From the NCBI RefSeq assembly GCF_009727055.1, contig NC_052350.1, forward strand, positions 18,350,840-18,414,839: a stretch of 64,000 nt of DNA. The letters run 5' to 3'. How positions within the stretch are numbered: the stretch's first letter is position 1; each line of letters starts with the position of its first letter. The translations under genes and the position numbers were made by a program. Shown piece by piece: positions 20,650 to 31,029 of this stretch. A model generated the notes under the pieces. It saw only the letters and a list, made by a program, of their open reading frames with translations. It ran no database searches and was not told where the DNA came from. The stretch comes from Benincasa hispida (taxonomy: Eukaryota; Streptophyta; Magnoliopsida; Cucurbitales; Cucurbitaceae).

Positions 20650-22060
20650 TAGAGTTTATGCTTTCCTGCATGAGACAAAGGAAGCCAATTTTCTTACTCG
20701 ACGGGAAGGTAAATGTTGAACTTTTTCTCCCTCTCAAAAGAAGGTTTATTTCAGCTATATATAGAAAAATAACAATCACATTCGACGAAGCCTCACATCC
20801 TGTTTTTGTTGTGTTGCCTTAGACCAAGGAAGATTAGTTTCTGGTGGAAAACAAAGCTATCAATCCAGTTGAGATAACTCAACATGATAATCCTAGCATC
20901 TTTTCATAGGTTTTTGCTGACTCTCTCCTCTGGTAAAAGAGTTTACCATTTGGACCTGGAGCTTTCTAAATTCCTTTCCTAAAGCTTTTGAAGAAAAAGC
21001 GAATCAAAGCCATGCGAGGGAGGACAGTGAGCATTATTATATAAATGAGGTCCACGGAAGTCATGAGTGACCATTGGTCCTCCGCGTAAAGAGGACCAAT
21101 GATCGATTGATTCTATCATGTTTATTCTTTGGTAGTGCATAGGTTCCAGCTTCTTCCTCTAGCCGAGCCACCTTAGTACGTAGCCTTCTTGCACATTAGT
21201 AAGGCAAGCTCGTCAATCTCGATGCTAGCAAAGCGTCACAAAACCTAGTCCATTCTTGAGGCAAGTCGGTAAGACAAGGTGGCTAGGCTGGAGGCAAGGA
21301 AGTCCCATCTGGCAACTGCTGGCTGGTTATCAATGAGGAGGAGTAAACTAGCGATGCCAGCTTCTGAAAGATTATGATTTGAATAAGGATTTCCTTCCAA
21401 GGCCAGATCTTCAATTTCTTGAGTTCCATTGCATTAATGAATCCGGCTGGAAATACCAACACCTACTACCCTTTATCAAACCTTCCCCTTTGAATAATAT
21501 TAAGGTCGGCTTGGGTTCCAAACTTTTTTATATGCGGTCTCGCTATTATTTGTTTGCATTCAAAGGTCTTATGCATGTGCTAACGAGTCACGTTCCTAAC
21601 TTCCAAATAACGAATCTATGAATATTGTAGAGGAGCGAAAGTGGCCGACGATGGTGTAGAGCTAGTTGAAGCGAAGCTCACACACACCGGTTGATAGAGG
21701 GCGAGATCACATTCACTTGCTTGCTACCCAGCTCCATAGTAACAAAGTGGAAAGTAGGCCCACCTCCATAACCACATGGGAGGGTAACAAGATTCCACTG
21801 GATGGTCACGCTTCTTCAAGAACGATTTTTCCCTCAATTTGAAAGTAGGTTCCGTGAGTCCAAAGACGCCTAAGGCAAGCCCAAAAGAAGATTTTCCTCT
21901 TTCTCACATCGATGTTCTGGTGGACAACACCACTGGACATGGGATGTTGTCCTTTATAGATGCTTGCTTTCTTTTGATATAACCAGATCAAGATGGCCGA
22001 GGAAGACAGAGAAAACGATGTTTATCACCATATTAGATAGAAGGGTACGTTCTGTTACAG
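20650..22060. other. Unassigned block of higher GC
   Basis: Noticeably less AT-rich than its surroundings, with no long open frame and no domain I recognise. It may be decayed gypsy interior or DNA of organelle origin. GC-rich phrases such as CTTCCTCTAGCCGAGCCACC have no counterpart elsewhere in the window. Confidence 0.35.
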
Positions 22061-22865
22061 GTGATTCTGTTTGGTCTAAAGAATGTCGAGGCGACCTACC
22101 TACGAGCCATGACTACGCTTTTTCATGATATGATGAACAAGGAAATGGGGGTCTATGTCGATGACATGATCGACAAGTCTTGGGCGGAAGAAGACCCCGT
22201 CTTTTGAAGAAAAGATAGACACAGGGAAGAAGGATTGTCAAAGGGCGTTTGACAAAGTGAAGAAATATTTATTCAATCCTCCCATCCTGGTACTGCCAAC
22301 GCCTGGTCGACCTCTCCTGATGCATCTGTAAGTAATGAAAGCATCTATGAGTTGTGTCTGTCCTTGGTCAGCACGATGAAACTAGTAGGAAAGAAAAAGC
22401 AATATATGAGATCGGTAAAAAGTTCACTAATTATGAGACAAGGTATATGGTTCTAGAAAAAAACTGTTGTGCTCAACCATGAGCCTCGCAACGCCTACGC
22501 CACTACATGTTGAACTATACGACCATGTTGATTGCAAAGATGGACCCGCTGAAGTATCTCTTTGAAAAGAAGCCTTCATGAGCCAGCAAGGTGGCAAATG
22601 TGACTCTCAGAGTTCTGTAAAAGCAACGAGAAGCCTTAATAAGGAAAGGGGCAGGCAATAGCATACCACCTACGGATCATCCCGTGCTGACTATAAGCTT
22701 GATTTGATTAGTAAGGGGACGCATTTCTCGGACGAAACTATTCTATTAGCGGTAGGCGAAGAAGAAGACGAAACTCCTCATGATTGGCGAGTGTTCTTCG
22801 ATGGTTCTAAAAAAGATGATAAGTAAGAAGGGACTTGAAGCTTGCAGTCCTTACTCATCTACAAG
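22060..22865 (+). pseudogene. Ty3/gypsy RT-RNase H remnant
   Basis: A + frame gives GLKNVEATYLRAMTTLFHDM then MNKEMGVYVDDMIDKSW, the gypsy RT core with an intact YVDD box. After a deletion and frame changes it continues CQRAFDKVKKYLFNPPILVL and PTPGRPLLMHL (connection and RNase H start), the decayed RLRHYMLNY-type region, then TPHDWRVFFDGSKKDDK, where the second RNase H-like domain starts. Many stops. The family is probably of the Tat/Ogre/Retand kind (inference from wording). Confidence 0.78.
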
Positions 22866-23478
22866 TACATAGAGAGTTGTTTCCACCTATTCGACGATGC
22901 ATTGGCGCTTCTGATGTTATCTTGCAGTTGGCATTAGGATCTCGAGAGCAAAAGGAATGAATCTAGTGTACTTAGTAAAGGCAATTACAAACAAGAAAGT
23001 GGTTAGTCCTTATGCAATGCAATTAAGAATACAGGAAGAAAATCTACATCTACAAAGAAAGAGATGACAGCATATAAAGGCTACTTATTGGGTCTAACTT
23101 CTTAGCCATAGGGAGAGACCGAACAATCTGGTAATATACACTTGTGATGTCAGAGAAGAGTCCAGAAGAGGAAAGGCAGCTGATTCTTCAAACATTTTCT
23201 GTTGGATTAAGGATGAAAATAGGAATTCAAAAGAGCATAAAGAGATGGTCGAGCGAGAAGTGGGTAGGCATAGGTAGCTGACAGCAGCAATCGACCATCT
23301 TGAGCAACAAGAGAAAGCAGGACCAACTACGATCAAGGAAGAGAAAGTGGGAGTAGCAAGCAGACGCATGAGGGACAAACCTCATTTTGATTTCATCATT
23401 GGTAGAGATGGAACACAGACAAATGAAGGAAGGAACCATGGAAAGAAGGGGCACCACAATCAAGAAATTCGTTCTTGA
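22775..23478 (+). repeat. Second copy of the internal 700-bp duplication
   Basis: This copy is contiguous with the gypsy RNase H frame on its left, so it is the ancestral position; the copy at 19661-20374 is the derived one. Differences include loss of about 10 bases near 23207 (TTTTAACGGGATGAAGG in the first copy). Confidence 0.75.
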
Positions 23479-23506
23479 TTATGGGTAAGCATTATTATAT
23501 CATCCC

Positions 23507-23541
23507 TATTCCTATCTTTCTTTNTATTCCTATCTTTCTTT
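23507..23541. other. Single N between two identical 17-mers
   Basis: TATTCCTATCTTTCTTT occurs at 23507-23523 and again at 23525-23541 with the window's only N (23524) between them. The pattern suggests two contig ends with an unmerged overlap. Confidence 0.8.
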
Positions 23542-23554
23542 CACTATTCCTACC

Positions 23555-23612
23555 CCCGGGGTTGCTTGGCCGGTCTCGAACCAGCGCTTAGTAAGCTAGG
23601 CCAAGGCCCCTT
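23555..23612 (-). other. tRNA-like hairpin, not a tRNA gene
   Basis: The - strand has GGGGCCTTGGCC near one end and GGCCAAGCAACCCC near the other, which can pair, and GGTTCGAGACC resembling a T-arm. The span is about 53 bases, with no D-arm or anticodon arm, so this is at most a relic or an unrelated fold. It lies in a GC-rich, organelle-like block (23540-23880). Confidence 0.3.
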
Positions 23613-24000
23613 GTATAGGTTGGAGCTTCAAAGCGGACCTTCTTATTAGAGAAAGGAGAAAGGGCTTTTTCACTTGCTTACTAGGGTTGGTAGCTAAATT
23701 CAGTCTTCGAGACCCCATAACATAAGAAAGTCGTGGAGTGCATAAGCTCCCTTAGAGATAGGAGCGACTTTCTTGTGGTAGTCATTTCGAATGAGCAAGA
23801 AGGGGGCGACAACTAAAGAGGTAGCGAGATTGACTGTAATTGCAGGAATAGGTTGACTTTCTTTCATAATTGGTAGAGATGGAGCACAAACCATCTCTTT
23901 ATGATTTAAACTTAATTTCGATTTTCATTTAAGTTATTGTCCTACCATTGACATATTATGATCATAATTAACATTTTTTAAATATCGACGTACTTCTTTT

Positions 24001-24688
24001 TTAAAGAATACAACATCATAATATTGAGGTAAATACCATTCGAAAGTATTTTCAGTTAAAAGAAGTGGTATGTATGAATCTATATGTTTTTGTTGGCATA
24101 TTTTTTGGCGTAAAAAACTTCCACTCCAACAGTCTAACCTTGTTAATAGAGTTAACCTGTGTTAGTACATAGAGTATTTAGCTCAGTTAAGCATGAAGAG
24201 AGTTGAGGTTTCTCACTTCGAGTCAACTCACTTACTTGTCTCCTTTTGGGACTGTCGAATGAGATTATTTATAAGGCTTTTTCTTTACCATCTATTTCAG
24301 GTCACATGAAACGTCGGCGATGCTAGGGTGGTTGCGGTCCTCAAGTTTGCAGAGTGCTAGTGCCAAATTCAGATCGATGATTTCCCTTTTGGGATAATTT
24401 CTCCATCTCACCTAGTCAACTCGGAACCTGAAGATCTGACTTTTTTCTTTTGAGACGTGTGTTCCCCATGCTGACCACCCTCTTGATTCCTTATGTGCTT
24501 GGGAGCTTGTTTGGAGCAACCTTCAATGTTCATTATACTAACAACTGATTACTTGATATGAAGGACAAGATTAATTAAATTCAATATCTCTTTTATCTTT
24601 GAAAATTATGCATTGAGATCATTACCCAATGCAGATGTCTTTTAATAATCATTTGATGTAAATTTAAATATTTGCATCTCTCTCAAAA
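24001..24688. repeat. Right copy of the 690-bp direct repeat (LTR-like)
   Basis: See the left copy at 18983-19671. The right copy ends CTCTCTCAAAACT and then passes into unrelated AT-rich DNA (ACTGCATGCAAATTT), which fixes the outer edge of the repeat. Confidence 0.7.
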
Positions 24689-24689
24689 C

Positions 24690-26198
24690 TACTGCATGCA
24701 AATTTGAGGTACTCTTACAATATTTTCAATTTCTCTCATATATCTAACAATTAAATCGTAAGTTGTATTGCAGTAGTTTCTAATAATTTCTCATTTGTAT
24801 GTATTTAAATAGATAAATAAGAGACTAAATTATAGAGAATACTCCGAAAAAGTATTAAAAAATGTCCCTACCATTTTCTTCATTTCCCTTCATCCTCATA
24901 ATCTATAAAAGCTAATTGTCATTAAACAAAAAAGAAAAAAGAAAAGAAAAAAAAAAGCTAATTGTCCTACTTTCTCCTAATTCTCTACTCTTCCATGTCT
25001 TGATCCCCCCAAATTCCCAATCTTTCCTTTCATGTTATGCTCACCTCTATACAAAACACTATCTCCATCACTTTCTCTCTTCTTTCTACCCGTAAAAGAT
25101 ACCATTAAAATTCCATAAGATTAGTCGAGATGCATGATAGCTGGTCCAAATATTTATAGATTAAAAAAAGACAATTGTTAATTTAACCATTCGCTTTGTT
25201 TTAGACATATCTACATGTTTTGTTCATATTTAGACTAAAAAATGTAGAAAGTATTTATTGAAGTGAACATGGAAAGAGGAAAAACATTTGAAAACAAAAG
25301 GAGAACTTCATGACTATTTTCTACAAATTAGCTTAAATGGGATATATAGAATATTTGTAATCAATTAATTTAATAGAGATAAGGCAAAAAGACATTTTTG
25401 AACATAGATAAATTGTAGTAACTTTAGGCTATTTATGTGGGGTTAGGTTAAGGTTTCATGAATTAAACTAAATCAAGAAGTTTAGTCAAAATGAAGACAT
25501 TAGGGACCCATTTGACTGGAAAGGAGGGGCCAAAAATTTTGGTGGTCCACATTTTCTATTTTAATAATAAAAAGCTGATGTCAGATTTGAAATGCCAGCT
25601 CAGATCTGACATTCTTAACTAATTATCTTTCAAGGACCAACGGACAACGTTTTTATTACAACCTTGTTCTGTGGGGAAAAATCCATTTTAATATTGTTTT
25701 TGGTCTGGCGGTGGTCTTCCTTCACTCTTCTCTTCAATCTCATTCCCCACCATTTTTCTCATCTAAATGATAGCTACAAATTATTTTATAGTCAAATTTA
25801 GGTCAAATGGTTAGATATTTGTGTTCATTTTTATGAGTTGTTGGTTCAATTTTTCTATCCTCATTAAAAATCTTAAAAGTATATATATTACATGGATGTA
25901 GTCATGAATTTGTTTAATATATTTATTTACGTATTTACATTTAATACTGAGTTCACAGTCTGTGATGTCTTTTTTTGGTTTACATAACTTTTATTAGAAG
26001 AATTTTTTATGAACAAAGTGGATTTGGTGAGTAGAGCTGCTCTTCCCCGTTAAAAGAGTTTGGCGCATTTTGGAATTCTCATTTTTTTCGAGTGATTGGG
26101 TATGGAATTGAATGCTAAAGTGGTTGGTTGGTTTTTTGGTGGGCTTTTTTCCTTTTAACATTCATGTCAATCTAAAATATTAGTACAAATCATTTAAT
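24690..26198. other. AT-rich intergenic DNA
   Basis: No coding signal, transposon end or RNA gene was recognised. A small palindrome (GATGTCAGATTTGAAATGCC...CTCAGATCTGACATTC) lies near 25575-25615. Confidence 0.45.
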
Positions 26199-26268
26199 AA
26201 AAGAAATGGGGTTTCTACATAAAAGACCTTAAAAATAAGTTCATATTACATTAATATCTTGAACATTT

Positions 26269-26303
<35 letters not shown>

Positions 26304-26527
26304 CTTATTGATCTTCTTATTTTCACTAATATCAGTGGTTATTTACAATTTAGCTCTCACCTAAATTATATATAGGGCTAGTTGCATAAATAGAATTCAA
26401 GCCCAAAATAATAGAATATGTAGTACAATAAAATAATTGCACGTATAGATCAAAAAAATAGTGAAAGACTAAAAAACCCATGCCTAGCCACCATTTTACT
26501 CACTTCTTCCTAGTTTTCTCAAATTAA

Positions 26528-27560
26528 AAGCTATCACTGATAGCAACTATTAGTGATAGCCATTGTTAGCTGCTATCAGTGATAACTTCTATAAATTGCT
26601 ATCGATGATAGTTGCTATCAGCGATAGCTTTCAATTTGAGAAAAATTAATATAATATTGAAATATTAGCTTTTAATTTGTTATCAATTATTGGTAGCTAT
26701 CATGATAAACTTTCATCAATTGGAATCAACCTTGAAATATTAACACTTAAGGCTATTAGTAGGTATCAATGATAGATTTATAAATAGTGATCAACTTTGA
26801 AAGTAAACCAACAACTTTGATTACCATAGTAGCTATCGCTAATAATATCTTTTATCATGGCTATCACTGATGGCAGCTACCAGTCACTATCACTGAAAGA
26901 CTTTCATCAATTAGAATCAACCTTGAAATATTAACACTTAAGGCTATCAATGATAGACTTCTATACTGGTTATCACCTTTGAAAGAAACTCAATATATAT
27001 ATATATATATATATATACTTAAGTTCTATCACTGATATCACTAATATAGCATATTGTGGTTACCAGTGATAGTTTCTTTCACTGATAAGATGTTATCAAT
27101 GATCTTACTGATATTATGCTATCAGTGATAGTTCTCTATTACCGATAACGTGCTATCAGTGATAGCTTCTATTATCGATAACGTGCTATCAAATAGCATC
27201 TATCATCGATAACATGCTATCAAGTAGCTTCTATCATCGATAATATGCTATTAGTATTAACCTCTATCATTGGTAACATGCTATTAGTAGTAGCTTCTAT
27301 CAATCATAGTCAGTAAATACCTTTTTGCCCATTTCTTGTCATTCTCAAACATTTATAAGTCCCTTTTCTTTTTTATGATAGCTTCTATCATTGATAAACA
27401 TGCTATTAGTTATAACTTCTAGATATTCCATTTACATTTTAGGTTGAGATTCAACTTTATTAATTAAATTCACTAAGTTGGCTATCAATGATGAATTTCT
27501 ATAAGTGGCTACTAACTATGAAAATATAATCAAAGATTAAGCTATCAATGATAGAAAACA
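26528..27560. repeat. TATC/GATA degenerate tandem array
   Basis: Repeats of GCTATCACTGATAGC, GATAACGTGCTATCA, TTCTATCATCGATAA and similar, each half-palindromic, many in alternating orientation. Interrupted by a TA microsatellite at 26993-27017. It lies wholly inside MULE-A. Confidence 0.85.
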
Positions 27561-27714
27561 TTAGTGGCTACCACTGACAGACTTTCATATGCTATTTATA
27601 TTTATTATTTGTTATAATAATAAAACTTGAAGATTGACTTGTTGGTGTTAAATCACTTATGAATTAAATACTTTCAAGTCTTGGGTACAAAACTCAACCT
27701 CATAATTCTTGTGA

Positions 27715-28200
27715 AAAAAAAAGGAAGAAGAAAACATCAAACAAAGGAAAGAAAAAATTTTAAAAATAAGAGAAAAAGAAGAAGCAAAAACTGAAGAAAG
27801 GAAAGAAAATTAAATAGAAAAAAAGGAAGCAAAAATCGGAGAAGTGAAAGAAAAATTAAAAAATAAAAATAAATCAATAAAAAAAAGAAAAGGGAAGAAG
27901 CAAAAATTGGAGAAATAAAGAAAATAAAAAATTTTAAAAAGAAAGAGAATAAGCAAAAATTTGAAGAAAGAAAATAAAATTAAAAAGAAAAAAAGAAAAA
28001 AGAAGGAAGTGAAAGAAAATACAAAATAAAGGAAAGAAAAAGAAGGAAAGGAAAGAAAATAAAAAATAAAAGAAAGAAGCAAAAATTGGATGAAGGAAAG
28101 AATAAAATAAAATAAAAATAAAAGGAAGAAGCAAAAGCAGGAGAAAGAAAAGAAAATGAAAAAAGGAGGGAAGAAGCAAAAAGAAAATAAAAAAACTAAA
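27715..28200. repeat. Purine-rich (A/G) tract of about 490 bases
   Basis: The + strand is almost only A and G (AAAGAAGAAAAGGAAG-like units). It yields spurious Phe/Ser/Leu-rich frames on the - strand. Inside MULE-A. Confidence 0.9.
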
Positions 28201-28369
28201 AAAAATGTGTTCAACAAGACAAGATAATAGAGGGCGAAATTGAAAATTAAAAAGAATTCAAAGATTAATCAGTCAACGCATACGTATTTGAAACTATTTT
28301 AAAGATATAATATATTTTCAGATTTTTTTCTCTTATTCTACTATCTATTACAAATATCCTTATATATAT

Positions 28370-28500
28370 ATTATTCTCTTTCCCCATGCATTTTCTCTCT
28401 CCTCCATGCACATTCTCTCTCCACCATACATTTTCTCTCTCCCCTATGCATATTCTCTTCCCCACATGCATATATTATCTTTCCCTCATGCTTCAAAATC
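28370..28500. repeat. CTCTCTCC/ATGCAT short tandem array
   Basis: Units of about 24-26 bases: ATGCATTTTCTCTCTCC, ATGCACATTCTCTCTCCACC and ATGCATATTCTCTTCCCC. The inverted match at 40380-40480 (GGGAGAGAGAATATATGCAT) ties the two Mutator elements together. Confidence 0.8.
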
Positions 28501-28559
28501 ATGTCTTCCTCCTCCATCTCTTTTCTTTTTCCCCTTCCTTCTCTTTTCTCCTTCTGACA

Positions 28560-28815
28560 GTGTGAGTTACAAATGAGAGACGAACGACGTGGGGTGATCC
28601 GGCGATAGGGTGAGCACGAAACGACACGAACGACGATGATAGACTCAGATCGAACGAACGACAGACGAATCGATGGTGTGGATGACATGTGGCGAATCGA
28701 CCGCAACGGGGCGAGTAGATTCAGTCCACGACATGACGTGGCGAGCAAATCTGATTGACAACAACAGGATGAGTAGATCTTATCAACGATACGGAGAGAA
28801 AAATCCGTGCCGGCC
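28560..28815 (-). other. GC-rich internal block shared by the two MULEs
   Basis: The - strand is open over 148 codons (from 28817) and partly matches 40110-40330 on the + strand (ATTCTCTC, GAATCTACTC, GTCGATTC, CACACCATCGATTCGTC versus TGCACCATCGATTCGTC). Proteins read from the two copies disagree in frame, so coding is not supported. It could be a captured host fragment; I do not recognise it. Confidence 0.4.
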
Positions 28816-29819
28816 ATAGCTGAAGAAGAAAAATAGATGAAGATGGAGGGTTATATGTTATAAACCCTCATATGAAGATGGAGAGATGAAGATGGATTTT
28901 GTTCAAGCCGCTTATACAGAACTTTTTTTTTTAAACCATGCATATATATGTTATAAACCCCCCCAAGTCAGTATGCATTCATTTATTTTATATATGCGAA
29001 TTATGTATTGTGGTGTATACCTTTGTTTATTTGATATATACTATAATTTATGTTGAACATTCAGTTAGTGATTTGTATACTATGAGAGATAACTAGTAAA
29101 GAAATTCGATTAAACAATATACACTCTTAATTTTGTATATTATAACATCTCTAAACTTTGAATATTGTAAAATCTACTCTTAATTTTATATATGCTCCAT
29201 GGTATATTGACAATATTCCAAAGTATATTAATAATATTTCGAGGTATATTGACATATATATCAGAACATTGGAGAAATATATTACCGTCACAAGTGATAC
29301 CTAAGTATATACATAAATACCTGGTATATAAATCAAATAAAAAATAGAATATATTACATTAAAACAATTAATACTCAAAATAAACAATGGTATATATCAC
29401 ATAATATTAAAAACCAAACACGAAAAATGAAGAGACGTTAGAAACCATGAGATGAAAAATAAAATAATGTATTTTCTCTCTCCAATTTAAATATATATTA
29501 AATAATTTTTCTCTCCCCAAATAAAAATGGAAAAAATCATATTAAATTTATTATCCCTCTCCAAAAAAATGTATATATCTCCCCATTAATAAGGAAACTT
29601 CGAAAATAGGAAAATGAAGATAACTCGTTAATGAAAAAACATAATTACACAATTAAATAGGATGGAAAACAAAAATAGGAAAAAATAGGAAAATGAAAAA
29701 TTTGTCCAAAAATAACACTAAAAATCTTTATTTAAAAAATTCAAAATTAAAGATATTTTTTGAAATATATGGTCAAAGATGATTTTTTAGGTAAAATCCC
29801 AAAAGAAATTACATACAAC

Positions 29820-30020
29820 ATACTTGATAGGTTAAAAATTAATATGTTTTTTTTTTTTTTTTTTTTTTTTTTCCCTGAGTTGAGCAACATTTTCATTAGA
29901 GAGACCCATACGATTATACATTTTTCTTAATAAAATAACCAGAATATCTTAAATATTTATGTAGATGGTCCCCAAATTTTATTTTATTTTATTTTTAATT
30001 TTTAATTTATCAAAGATGAG
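29820..30020. other. T-tract and AT-rich DNA upstream of the APO gene
   Basis: Includes a run of about 26 T at 29847-29872. No other feature. Confidence 0.6.
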
Positions 30021-30028
30021 TCCATGTC

Positions 30029-30066
30029 GGCCCATTCAAATGGCTGGGCCGTTCTTCTAAGGCCCA
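30029..30066 (+). promoter_or_regulatory. Cluster of Site II (TGGGCC/GGCCCA) boxes
   Basis: GGCCCA at 30029-30034, TGGGCC at 30045-30050 and GGCCCA at 30061-30066, about 300 bases before the putative transcription start and 960 before the ATG. Such TCP-binding boxes are common in promoters of plant nuclear genes for organelle proteins, which fits the APO gene. Function here is inferred. Confidence 0.5.
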
Positions 30067-30339
30067 ATTTAGCAAGAACGATTGGTCCACAATGAAGCCC
30101 AAAACTTCCTTTCCCATCCATCAAGTTTCCCCTATCAATTTCCATTTCCATTTATTTATTATTTGTAAAAAGATAGAAAATTCATCAATCTGACAACTGA
30201 AAGTAAACAATAATCGGCATTTTGTTAAAAATCCTCCCAAAGCCATGGAATTTCTCGTCTCATTCGTCTGTTTACTGTCACTAGATAACTATCCTTAACC
30301 AAAAATCAAACCTTCCTCAGCAAATCCATCGATTTTCTT

Positions 30340-31028
30340 GTAAGTTCACAGTTTCCTTCTTCTTGTCTTTCCATTCCATTTCTCCATCGGTTTTTCTTGC
30401 TGAAGTATGAATTCTTCGTACTGGGTATCAGTAAACGTTTCGTTTTGAGATGTTTACTGCCAATTTACATTTACATTGATTTCCAGCTGAAGCTGATAAC
30501 CAAGGGGTTATTAATTTTTTGTTTCCTGCCGATGCCCACCATGTGTTTGATAAAATTAGCTTTGTGGGTTTTTATTCTATCTGTAATCACTTCGATTAGT
30601 TGTACGTAATTTGTGTAATTCAGTTATTTTTATTGATTTTCCATGATCTTTTTAAGCAGGCAGTTGCATCATGATGTGACTGCGTTGATTTTGGGTTAAG
30701 GGTATGCTTTAAAATTAATACTACTTTCGGACTCGCTTTGTTTTGAACGATAAATAGCTTAAATCATTTGAACATAGCTCTTGAATTCGCTCAATAAGAT
30801 CTTCCAGAAGGAAGGCCTATCAATCCTGCATTGCGTGGCCTTGAAATGGCATTTTCTTTCAGTTTCCCTCATCTTTCTATCCTTTCTACCATTCAATTCT
30901 TTTTTCTCATTTTACATATTTGTAAATCTTATAGTTATAGCTGTTTTAATGTGTTACAGGATAGCTACTAATAATTCTCAGCATCCCTTCTTTTGATTAC
31001 ATGTAAAAGCAAGTTTTTCTGGTTTCAG
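30340..31028 (+). other. Likely 5'UTR intron of the APO gene
   Basis: A donor-like CTT|GTAAGTTC at 30340 and an acceptor-like TTTCTGGTTTCAG ending at 31028, two bases before the ATG. The interval is T-rich, as plant introns are. Short frames inside have no recognisable content. Inferred from splice motifs only; other donors are possible. Confidence 0.4.
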
Positions 31029-31029
31029 G

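Larger units (their letters stand above)
26208..29800 (-). mobile_element. Non-autonomous Mutator-like element (MULE-A)
   Basis: Ends are imperfect inverted repeats: GGGGTTTCTACATAAAAGAC at 26208 and, on the - strand from 29800, GGGATTTTACCTAAAAAATC. The flanks are the identical 9-mers AAAAGAAAT (26199-26207 and 29801-29809), the expected Mutator-type duplication. No transposase. Cargo: a TATC/GATA array (26528-27560), a purine-rich tract (27715-28200), a CTCTCTCC..ATGCAT array (28370-28500) and a GC-rich block (28560-28815). The element at 39297-40733 matches both ends and the GC-rich and ATGCAT blocks in opposite orientation, but lacks the TATC array and purine tract. Confidence 0.85.

Noticed and set aside
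23555..23612. Possible tRNA on the - strand (GGTTCGAGACC)
   Set aside because: Only about 53 bases between the pairing ends, with no D-arm or anticodon arm.
26528..27560. CRISPR-like regularly spaced repeats
   Set aside because: Units vary in length and orientation, there are no unique spacers, and the DNA is a plant nuclear transposon.
27810..28217. Phe/Ser/Leu-rich 135-aa open frame on the - strand
   Set aside because: It is the translation of the purine tract; low complexity, no domain, and alternative frames are equally open.
30397..30996. Short + strand frames upstream of the APO start
   Set aside because: They lie in the T-rich interval best explained as a 5'UTR intron and show no homology.
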